Below, one piece after another: positions 1 through 5,324 of a DNA stretch of 5,788 nt. The first letter of the stretch is position 1, and each line of letters opens with the position of its first letter. A program made the translations under genes and the position numbers. The stretch comes from HGM13006 sp964518645 (GTDB lineage: Bacteria; Bacillota; Clostridia; Oscillospirales; Oscillospiraceae), in contig CAZFGL010000138.1 of assembly GCA_964518645.1 (NCBI GenBank), forward strand, positions 1 through 5,788. Direction: 5' to 3'. The notes beneath the pieces are model-generated. The model made no database searches. It was not told where the DNA came from and was given only the letters and a program-made list of their open reading frames with translations.

Positions 1-273
1 GATCATATCCCATGCCTCATCCCGCCAGGGATCGGCCTCCTCCAGAAAGAAATCGCTGGCCATGCAGACCCGGACAAAGGAACCGCTGGGCAGCTTCCAG
101 TTGCCACTGCGGTCTTTTTTCATAGGCAGATTAAAGCCGGATTTGTTTTTAACCACTTCGTTGGTGTCTCTGCCGTAACGCTTGTCCAGAAAATAGGCAT
201 AGCAGTTCTGGCAGCCCTCGCTGCATTTGTGACAGCCGTGCCACGGGTTCCAAATCTTATCATCAAGATCCAT
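1..273 (-). CDS. DUF5131 (phage Gp37/Gp68-type) family protein, N-terminal part
   Basis: Only the first 91 residues are in the window; the gene continues beyond the left edge. I translated it directly from the minus strand starting at the ATG at 273-271. The N-terminus contains WNPWHGC (residues 8-14) followed by CSEGCQNCYAY (17-27). This Trp/Cys-rich opening is typical of the DUF5131 family, first named from phage proteins Gp37/Gp68. C17, C21 and C24 form a CX3CX2C spacing like that of radical SAM enzymes, with an extra C14, so a 4Fe-4S cluster and SAM-dependent chemistry are plausible; that is inference, since the family has no firm function that I know of. Start choice: the Shine-Dalgarno AAAGGAG lies within the last codons of the upstream marR-like gene, whose stop is 3 nt before this ATG. 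The two genes are therefore probably cotranscribed and translationally coupled. Family assignment is fairly sure, function is not. Confidence 0.8.
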   Translation of the reverse strand, partial: MDLDDKIWNPWHGCHKCSEGCQNCYAYFLDKRYGRDTNEVVKNKSGFNLPMKKDRSGNWKLPSGSFVRVCMASDFFLEEADPWRDEAWDMI

Positions 274-276
274 GAT

Positions 277-699
277 TTATTCTCCTTTGTCCATTAAAAT
301 GTGATTCGCCTGCTCCGCAAGGCGAAGGAATGTGTCAAAATTCTCCTGTCCCATTCCGGCGATCAGCCGGTCCAGCTGCCTGTCCGTGTCCTCCCTCGTA
401 CATGCTACCAGTTCCAGCGCCTGATCCGTGGGGTAGATATGACATACCCGTCTGTCCCGGGGGGAGGGAACCTTCGTCACATAGCCCTTATTCTGCAAAG
501 AGGCAATATGGGCTGTGATCATGGGCTTCGACACTCCCAGCATACGGGCAAGCATCACCGAGGTATGGGGGCCTTCTGTGGCAGCAAGGATATTGAGTAC
601 CCCCATCTCGCTGGGGCGGACAGGGAGCCCCTTTTTCAGCTCCATATAGTTTTTGCTGAACAGGGAGAGAACCGCATTGGCAGTAAAGTAATGATCCAT
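277..699 (-). CDS. MarR-family transcriptional regulator
   Basis: This is a 140-residue protein, the usual MarR length. The winged helix-turn-helix runs over about residues 28-95: a helix around 30-40 (PSEMGVLNIL), the HTH at about 45-71 (TSVMLARMLGVSKPMITAHIASLQNKGYV), and the wing with the family signature DRR (82-84), in the form SPRDRRVCHIYPT. The flanking N- and C-terminal helices would form the dimer interface. Members are dimeric repressors, less often activators, that release DNA on binding small aromatic ligands or on cysteine oxidation; C86 and C100 are the only cysteines, so redox sensing is possible but unproven. The start at 699 is supported by an AGAGGTG ribosome binding site about 5 nt upstream. 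It is first in a minus-strand operon with the DUF5131 gene and is divergent from the flavoenzyme gene at 1044, a common arrangement for a regulator and its target. Family is confident; ligand and targets are unknown. Confidence 0.92.
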   Translation of the reverse strand: MDHYFTANAVLSLFSKNYMELKKGLPVRPSEMGVLNILAATEGPHTSVMLARMLGVSKPMITAHIASLQNKGYVTKVPSPRDRRVCHIYPTDQALELVACTREDTDRQLDRLIAGMGQENFDTFLRLAEQANHILMDKGE

Positions 700-715
700 A
701 GGTCACCTCTGGAAA

Positions 716-735
716 TAGTTCATATAGATTAACTA
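716..735. promoter_or_regulatory. Candidate MarR operator, 20-bp imperfect palindrome
   Basis: The plus-strand sequence TAGTTCATATAGATTAACTA reads nearly the same on the other strand: 16 of 20 positions are symmetric, with outer arms TAGTT and AACTA. It lies between the -10 element (737-742) and the marR-like start codon and covers the predicted transcription start near 730. Size, symmetry and position fit a MarR dimer site for autorepression. Binding by this protein is inferred. Confidence 0.5.
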
Positions 736-736
736 C

Positions 737-765
737 ATTATAATCCCACTGTATATCCCCGTCAA
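737..765 (-). promoter_or_regulatory. Sigma-A-type promoter of the marR-DUF5131 operon
   Basis: On the minus strand a -35 element TTGACG (765-760, 5 of 6 to consensus) is followed by exactly 17 bp and a perfect -10 TATAAT (742-737). Transcription would start near 730, giving a leader of about 30 nt before the marR-like ATG. This is the best promoter in the window and would be strong if not repressed. Confidence 0.8.
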
Positions 766-810
766 GGGCTTTCCGCCGGTTCTGTTCAGATTTCCCGGAA
801 ACTTCCGGCG

Positions 811-870
811 TTCCAATCCCTCAGTCAAAACCTTCGGTTTTGCCAGCTCCCTTTACACAAGGGAACCTCT
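811..870. repeat. Two-hairpin intergenic repeat-like element
   Basis: Two perfect hairpins sit side by side in non-coding DNA: CAAAACC (826-832) pairs with GGTTTTG (836-842) around a TTC loop, and TCCCTT (848-853) pairs with AAGGGA (859-864) around a 5-nt loop. They are preceded by CCCTCAGT and separated by CCAGC. I recall similar CCCTC-AGTC-hairpin-CAGCTCCC-hairpin units recurring between genes in Faecalibacterium and related gut Clostridia, so this is probably one copy of a dispersed REP/MITE-like repeat. Only one copy is in the window, so the repetition itself is not shown here. Edges are approximate. No transposase or clear target-site duplication is seen. Confidence 0.5.
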
Positions 871-971
871 CCGTAACCGGAACGTGGTGCAGGAAACGCC
901 CCCTTGTTCCAACTCCGGACAGCACCCAATGAAAGGACAGAAATTGATTCCGGCAACACAAAAAGTGCCTG

Positions 972-1000
972 TTGAACTGTATTTGAAAAATTGTTAAGAT
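972..1000 (+). promoter_or_regulatory. Candidate promoter of the flavoenzyme gene
   Basis: A -35-like TTGAAC (972-977) and a -10-like TAAGAT (995-1000) are separated by 17 bp, and a TG one base before the -10 makes it an extended -10. Each hexamer matches consensus at 4 of 6 positions. An overlapping alternative is TTGAAA (983-988) with GATAAT (1008-1013), but the spacing of 19 bp is poor. GTTA-AGA-TAAC (993-1003) forms a small inverted repeat over the -10, possibly a regulator site. Confidence 0.45.
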
Positions 1001-1043
1001 AACGAAAGATAATCCGTGAAACCAATGTGAAAGGAAGGATCCT

Positions 1044-3098
1044 ATGAGTTCCCGCTATAAAAATCTCCTCTCTCCCCTTGAGGTGGGCAACGTACTGTTT
1101 AAAAACCGTATGACCGCGGCAGCGGCAACCCCCCATTTTATTCAGGGTACCGAGCCTTATCCCACCGACAAGTGGATCACCATGCTGGCAAACCGGGCCA
1201 AAGACGGCGCTGCTGCGGTGAACATCAACCATCTGGAGACCGGCTCTGCCCAGGAATCTGACCCGGATTTCCCTCCGGATCATTTCTCCATTATGGATTT
1301 CCGCAAAACTTCCACCCAGAACTATCTGTGTCAGGCCATTGATGCCATCCGTTACTACGGCTCCATTGCCCAGTATCCTCTGGGGATGAATATGCTGGAT
1401 GAGAACGCCGGTCAGATGACCCCCGGCAAGGCAGCAGCCATGGGCGGTGGCCCGGGCGGTCCCGGCGGACCCGGTGGCCCCGGCGGACCCGGTGGTCCTG
1501 GTGGTCCCGGTGGCCCCGGTGGTCCCGGAGGACCTGGTGGTCCCGGAGGACCTGGTGGTCCCGGCGGACCCGGTGGCCCTGGTGGCCCCGGAGGACCCGG
1601 GGGCGGTATGCGCCAGAAATTCAACGACCCCAAGCAGTGGCAGGCTATTTTTGACGACCTGACCAAAAGCGCCCTGTGGTATAAGAAGCTGGGCTTCCAG
1701 ATGCTCACCACCCGCATTTCTCAGGCCTCCGGCTCCAACCGGGATTTCTGCGTGGCCATGGCGGATGCCCTGAAGCAGACACTGGGGCGGGATTACCCCA
1801 TTGAGTTCTATATTGACGGTGTGGAGGCCGGGAACTCTGTGGCCAAGAACATTGAACTGGCCCGGGCGCTGGAAGGAAAGATCGATGTGCTGGCTGTCCG
1901 CTACGGCATTCAGGATCATCAGCACCCCACCGGCTTCACCTCCACCCGGAATAACCCCTCGCCCTGTGTGGATCTGGCCGCAGCCCTGACGCAGGACATT
2001 CATATGCGCGGTGGCAAGCTGCTGGTGGGCGTTTCCGCAGGTCTCCACAATCCGGATTACTGCGAAAGCCTGATCCGGGACGAGAAAACCGACCTGATCA
2101 TTATGGCCCGCAGCTTTATCTGCGAGCCGGATTACGCCAAAAAGCTGTACGAGGGACGTCCGGAGGATATTGTCCCCTGCGCCCGGTGCAACAAATGTCA
2201 TGTACCCAACGGCTCTGATTCCTTCCGTGCCTTCTGTACCGTCAACCCCAGACTGGGGATGGAGGAGAAGATCGACCGGATGATCGAGCCTGTCACCACC
2301 CAAAAGAAGGTGGCCGTGGTCGGCGGTGGCCCCGGCGGTATGTATGCAGCCATGACCGCTGCAAAACGGGGACACACAGTCACCCTCTATGAGAAGGAGG
2401 AGACTCTGGGTGGCCAGCTGTCCCATACGGATTTCGTGTCCTTCAAGTGGCCTCTGGCAGATTTCAAGAATTACCTGATCAATCAGTGCAAAAAGAACGG
2501 TGTCAAGCTGATTACCGGTGTCCGGGCTACCCGGGAAATGCTGGAGGCAGAGTGCTACGACGAAGTGATCGTGGCAGTGGGCGCTGTCTTTGAAAAAGCG
2601 GCCATCCCCGGTGCAGAGGGGGACAACGTGCATCTGGCTGTGGACGTTTATGGCAAGGAGAAGGACCTGCCCGAAAATATTGTGGTCATCGGCGGTGCGG
2701 AGACCGGCGTGGAAACGGGTATGTATCTGGCGGAGAACGGCCATCAGGTCACCGTCATGTGCCGCAGTCAGGCACTGGCCACCGATGCGGCCCACGCCCA
2801 TTACCATGATATGCTGGAGGCAGCGTGGGAGGATATCCCCACCTTCCACCAGTGCTGTGGTGTCCGGGAGTATGTCTCCATTGACGAAACCGGCGTGACC
2901 TATGTGGATGCACAGGGACAGACCCGGAAGCTTCCCTGTGAGGCTGTGGTTATGGCCACCGGTGCCAAAGCAAACAAAAAGGAGGCCGCTACCCTCTACG
3001 GTGCAGCCCCCAGAACCCAGTATATCGGTGACTGCCGGCAGGTGGGCAATGTCCACTTTGCAGTGCAGGGCGGATACGGCGCAGCAAACCAGATCTGA
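1044..3098 (+). CDS. Old Yellow Enzyme-type FMN/4Fe-4S/FAD oxidoreductase with a (GGP)17 insertion
   Basis: The protein has 684 residues in the order expected for the 2,4-dienoyl-CoA reductase, 2-enoate reductase and trimethylamine dehydrogenase group. An FMN TIM barrel spans about 1-370 and opens with LLSPLEVGNVLFKNRM. Four cysteines, C379, C382, C385 and C398 (CX2CX2CX12C), would bind 4Fe-4S. An FAD fold has GGGPGG at 427-432, and a NAD(P)H fold has GGAETG at 550-555. Such enzymes are cytoplasmic and pass hydride from NAD(P)H through FAD and the cluster to FMN, often to reduce an activated C=C bond; here the substrate is unknown. Oddities: residues 135-185 are 17 perfect Gly-Gly-Pro triplets inside the barrel, and the usual catalytic HGAHGYLL-like segment is replaced by TTRISQAS (222-229) with a shortened loop after it. 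Start: AAGGAAGG lies about 6 nt before the ATG, and no upstream start fits better. A strong hairpin follows the stop. Family is confident; role in bile acid, enoate or amine metabolism cannot be chosen. Confidence 0.9.
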   Translation: MSSRYKNLLSPLEVGNVLFKNRMTAAAATPHFIQGTEPYPTDKWITMLANRAKDGAAAVNINHLETGSAQESDPDFPPDHFSIMDFRKTSTQNYLCQAIDAIRYYGSIAQYPLGMNMLDENAGQMTPGKAAAMGGGPGGPGGPGGPGGPGGPGGPGGPGGPGGPGGPGGPGGPGGPGGPGGPGGPGGGMRQKFNDPKQWQAIFDDLTKSALWYKKLGFQMLTTRISQASGSNRDFCVAMADALKQTLGRDYPIEFYIDGVEAGNSVAKNIELARALEGKIDVLAVRYGIQDHQHPTGFTSTRNNPSPCVDLAAALTQDIHMRGGKLLVGVSAGLHNPDYCESLIRDEKTDLIIMARSFICEPDYAKKLYEGRPEDIVPCARCNKCHVPNGSDSFRAFCTVNPRLGMEEKIDRMIEPVTTQKKVAVVGGGPGGMYAAMTAAKRGHTVTLYEKEETLGGQLSHTDFVSFKWPLADFKNYLINQCKKNGVKLITGVRATREMLEAECYDEVIVAVGAVFEKAAIPGAEGDNVHLAVDVYGKEKDLPENIVVIGGAETGVETGMYLAENGHQVTVMCRSQALATDAAHAHYHDMLEAAWEDIPTFHQCCGVREYVSIDETGVTYVDAQGQTRKLPCEAVVMATGAKANKKEAATLYGAAPRTQYIGDCRQVGNVHFAVQGGYGAANQI
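1446..1598 (+). repeat. In-frame 9-bp tandem repeat encoding (Gly-Gly-Pro)17
   Basis: Seventeen consecutive 9-bp units each encode Gly-Gly-Pro (residues 135-185), framed by an extra Gly before and Gly-Gly-Gly after (186-188). The Gly codons vary among GGT, GGC and GGA and the Pro codons among CCC, CCT and CCG, while the protein repeat is perfect. Higher-order 18-bp units are visible, for example GGTGGTCCCGGAGGACCT twice at 1518-1553. The 9-bp unit means copy-number changes keep the frame. The peptide is collagen-like in having Gly at every third position, but Gly-Gly-Pro without X-Pro-Pro triplets is more likely a flexible or polyproline-II/polyglycine-II-like segment than a classical triple helix. 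Confidence 0.95.
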
Positions 3099-3102
3099 TA
3101 AA

Positions 3103-3141
3103 AAGCGGTGTACCCCGGATGGTTCCGGCGGTACACCGCTT
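3103..3141. terminator. Bidirectional hairpin terminator between convergent genes
   Basis: AAGCGGTGTACC (3103-3114) pairs perfectly with GGTACACCGCTT (3130-3141), and CCGG (3115-3118) with CCGG (3125-3128) extends the stem inward past a one-base bulge. It starts 4 nt after the flavoenzyme stop and lies 15 nt from the stop of the minus-strand transporter gene. On the minus strand the stem runs into a five-T tract (complement of 3100-3104), a good intrinsic terminator. On the plus strand the tail GCTGTTTATAT is weaker, so termination in that direction may be less efficient. Confidence 0.85.
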
Positions 3142-3155
3142 GCTGTTTATATAGT

Positions 3156-5102
3156 TCAGTCCTCTGCGGACCCTCTGGCCTTCAGATACTGGAGAATCAC
3201 CTGTGCAGTGGTCTCCACACCCACGGAGGAATCCACCATCAGGTCATATTGCCGCCGGTCGCCCCAGTCGTGGCCGGAGATGCTCCGGTAGTAGGCACCC
3301 CGGGCCTCGTCAGAGCGGCGAATATTCCGGACGGCCTCCTCCCGGGTGTCCCCGTAGACCTCCATGACCCGGCCGATCCGGTATTCCTCGGGGCTGTAGA
3401 CAAAGATTCTGAGTACGTCGGGATGCTCCCGCAGGACATAATCCGCCGCACGTCCCACAATGACACAGCTGCCCTCCTGTGCGATCCGCTGGATCACCCG
3501 GGCCTGTGCAGCCACAGCCTGCTGTACCGGGTGAGAACTGAGATACAGTTCCCGGCGGTATTCCGGAGCGCTCTGGTTCAGATTGGAGATAAACTCCTGA
3601 TCCAGCCCGCTCTCCTGGGCTGCCAGTGCAGTGGTCTCCTTATAGTAAAAGGGAATATGAAGCTTCTCCGCCACCAGAGCACCCACCTGTTTGCCGGAGG
3701 AACCGTGCTCCCGGGCGATGGTGATAATCGGCCCCGGATGGGAGGGACGGATCACCGCCTTGCCCTGTTCCTTCTGCTTCCGGAGGGTTGGGTAGGGATT
3801 CCGGAAGAACCGTCGGGTGAGCATTGCCCCTGCTATGGTCACTACGGAATCCGTCACCGGATAGGTCAGCCAGAAGTATCTTAACCCGAACCGGGAGAAC
3901 AGATAGGCCAGAGGCACGAACAGGCACACCGTGCGCAGCACCGTAAGGGCGCTGCTGGTGAGGCTTCTGCCCACCGCCTGAAACAGAACCGGATAGGTGA
4001 GAGATGCCACCAGAGGCAGGAAGCTCAGTCCAATGATCCGGAAGGCGGGAATGCCAATGGCGATGACCTGCTCATCCCGGGAGAAAAACCGGAGAAGCTG
4101 TTCCGGAACGGTCAGGAACACCAGCGTGCCGATCAGCATCAATGCACCCCCGAAAACAAGGGCGGTGTTCAGGGTCTTTTTACACCGATCCAGCTTTTTC
4201 GCCGCATAGTTAAAGCTGATAATGGGGACGATGCAGGTCTGCATGGCACCCAGAGGAATGAAGAAAAAGGTCTGCCATTTGTAATAAAGCCCCAGCACCG
4301 TCACCGCCGCATCGGAGAAGGTGGCAAGGATCATGTTCAGGCCGAAGATGTACAGGGTATAGGCCGCCTGCATCAGAATGTTGGGGATCCCCAGCCGGAA
4401 GATCTTTTTCACATACCGGGGGTATTTCCCCATGGCCGGGGAAGGGTGATAGCCTTTTTTCATGACCACCAGTGCCGCCACGATCTGACCGGCTACTGTT
4501 GCAACTGCTGCCCCGGACACTCCCAGTTCCGGCAGTCCCAGCAGTCCGAAGATCAGCAGGGGATCCAGCACTATGTTGGTGACCGCCCCCAGAATCTGTG
4601 CCACCATGGGTGTTTTCATGTCCCCTCTTGCCTGAAGAATCTTTGTCCAGATGCTCTCCAGAAACAGTCCGACGCTGAACAGACAGGCGATCCGGCCGTA
4701 GCTGACAACATCCTCTATGACCTGGGGGGAGGTGGTCTGCATCCGGGCGTAAAGAGGCATCAGGAAATAGCACACCCCGGCGAAGATCACCCACAGGATC
4801 AGCCCCAGAGGGGTTCCCACCCCGGCGTATTCCTTCGTCCGCTTTTCCTCCCCCACACCCAGCTTTGCGGCCATGGCCGTGTTGATGCCCACGCCGGTTC
4901 CCACCGCCAGTGCGATCATCAGCAACTGAAGGGGGTAAACAATGGACAGGGCCGTCAGGCCGGAGTCCGAATAATGCCCCACAAACAGGCTGTCCACCAT
5001 ATTATAAAGTGCCTGAATCAGCTGGGCCAGCATCACCGGCGGAGCCATTTTCAGCAGAATTTTACTGATCTTTTCTGTTCCGAAAAGCTGTGTTGTCTCC
5101 AT
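3156..5102 (-). CDS. MATE-family transporter fused to a cytidylate-kinase-like domain
   Basis: With the start at 5102 this is a 648-residue membrane protein. Residues 1 to about 434 are a MATE (multidrug and toxic compound extrusion) transporter: about twelve hydrophobic segments in two similar halves, with an early APPVMLAQLIQALYNMVDSLFVG segment characteristic of the family. Members export organic cations, drugs or metabolites in exchange for Na+ or H+. A basic linker (about 435-456, including RKQKEQ) leads to a soluble domain at 457-648 resembling AAK26-type cytidylate-kinase-like proteins: IITIAREHGSSGK (459-471) as the phosphate-binding loop, VIVGRAADYVL (547-557), SDEARGAYY (597-605) and WGDRRQYDLMVDSS (613-626). 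Nucleotide binding is likely; a true CMP kinase role is not shown. The reading frame is continuous across the junction. Start choice: an in-frame ATG at 5150 would lie about 2 nt from the predicted transcript start, whereas the ATG at 5102 has AGAGGG about 6 nt upstream. Substrate unknown. Confidence 0.9.
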   Translation of the reverse strand: METTQLFGTEKISKILLKMAPPVMLAQLIQALYNMVDSLFVGHYSDSGLTALSIVYPLQLLMIALAVGTGVGINTAMAAKLGVGEEKRTKEYAGVGTPLGLILWVIFAGVCYFLMPLYARMQTTSPQVIEDVVSYGRIACLFSVGLFLESIWTKILQARGDMKTPMVAQILGAVTNIVLDPLLIFGLLGLPELGVSGAAVATVAGQIVAALVVMKKGYHPSPAMGKYPRYVKKIFRLGIPNILMQAAYTLYIFGLNMILATFSDAAVTVLGLYYKWQTFFFIPLGAMQTCIVPIISFNYAAKKLDRCKKTLNTALVFGGALMLIGTLVFLTVPEQLLRFFSRDEQVIAIGIPAFRIIGLSFLPLVASLTYPVLFQAVGRSLTSSALTVLRTVCLFVPLAYLFSRFGLRYFWLTYPVTDSVVTIAGAMLTRRFFRNPYPTLRKQKEQGKAVIRPSHPGPIITIAREHGSSGKQVGALVAEKLHIPFYYKETTALAAQESGLDQEFISNLNQSAPEYRRELYLSSHPVQQAVAAQARVIQRIAQEGSCVIVGRAADYVLREHPDVLRIFVYSPEEYRIGRVMEVYGDTREEAVRNIRRSDEARGAYYRSISGHDWGDRRQYDLMVDSSVGVETTAQVILQYLKARGSAED

Positions 5103-5123
5103 ATTATCCCTCTCGTCTCTCCT

Positions 5124-5140
5124 GCCGGCTTCCCGCCGGC
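5124..5140 (-). promoter_or_regulatory. GC-rich hairpin in the transporter mRNA leader
   Basis: GCCGGC (5124-5129) and GCCGGC (5135-5140) form a 6-bp all-GC stem with a 5-nt loop, inside the predicted leader of about 50 nt and upstream of the AGAGGG ribosome binding site. It lacks a following U tract, so it is not an intrinsic terminator. It might affect mRNA stability or translation; no function is demonstrated. Confidence 0.4.
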
Positions 5141-5158
5141 CACATGACATTAAGAGGT

Positions 5159-5186
5159 ATTATACGCCTGCCACAGGAAAAGTCAA
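5159..5186 (-). promoter_or_regulatory. Sigma-A-type promoter of the MATE-kinase gene
   Basis: On the minus strand TTGACT (5186-5181, 5 of 6 to consensus) is followed by 16 bp and a perfect TATAAT (5164-5159). Transcription would start near 5152, which supports the translation start at 5102 and not 5150. Just upstream, CGGTTTTC and GAAAATCCG (5188-5206) form an inverted repeat with one bulged base, a possible regulator site. Confidence 0.75.
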
Positions 5187-5255
5187 TCGGTTTTCGGGAA
5201 AATCCGTTCCAATTTCTGTTTCTCTTTTTGATAAGGCACAATCAGAAACTGAAGC

Positions 5256-5283
5256 TTGCCCGGATTCTTCCAGCAGGTATAAT
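5256..5283 (+). promoter_or_regulatory. Candidate promoter of the lipoprotein gene
   Basis: A perfect -10 TATAAT (5278-5283) lies 16 bp after a weak -35-like TTGCCC (5256-5261, 4 of 6). The predicted start near 5290 gives a leader of about 35 nt that contains AAGGAGG. The weak -35 suggests either modest activity or dependence on an activator, as is common for uptake genes; this last point is inference. Confidence 0.55.
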
Positions 5284-5324
5284 GAAGGTGTCCGTAATAT
5301 ATTTTATCAGAAGGAGGATTATCT

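Noticed and set aside
886..926. GGTGC (886-890) and GCACC (922-926) as a longer inverted repeat or riboswitch-like fold upstream of the flavoenzyme.
   Set aside because: The arms are only 5 bp with a 31-nt loop. They lie upstream of the predicted transcription start, and no known riboswitch core is visible.
1446..1598. The tandem repeat as a CRISPR array.
   Set aside because: There are no spacers. The unit is 9 bp, coding and in frame.
1412..1717. Minus-strand frame encoding a long Pro-Pro-Gly collagen-like run.
   Set aside because: (PPG)n looks like true collagen, but it only reflects reading the GGP repeat on the other strand. It lies wholly inside the flavoenzyme gene and I found no RBS or promoter of its own.
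825..3056. A 743-codon open frame on the minus strand, antisense to the flavoenzyme, with Thr/Gly/Ser/Ala-rich repeats.
   Set aside because: It is the mirror of a GC-rich, codon-biased real gene. It has no recognisable domain, its repeats are just the reverse complement of the GGP tract, and the plus strand encodes unmistakable flavin, Fe-S and dinucleotide-binding motifs.
1044..3098. Assignment of the flavoenzyme as bilirubin reductase, BaiCD/BaiH or enoate reductase.
   Set aside because: The architecture is shared, but the active-site segment TTRISQAS does not match signatures I can recall for those enzymes, and no bile-acid or bilirubin partner genes are in the window.
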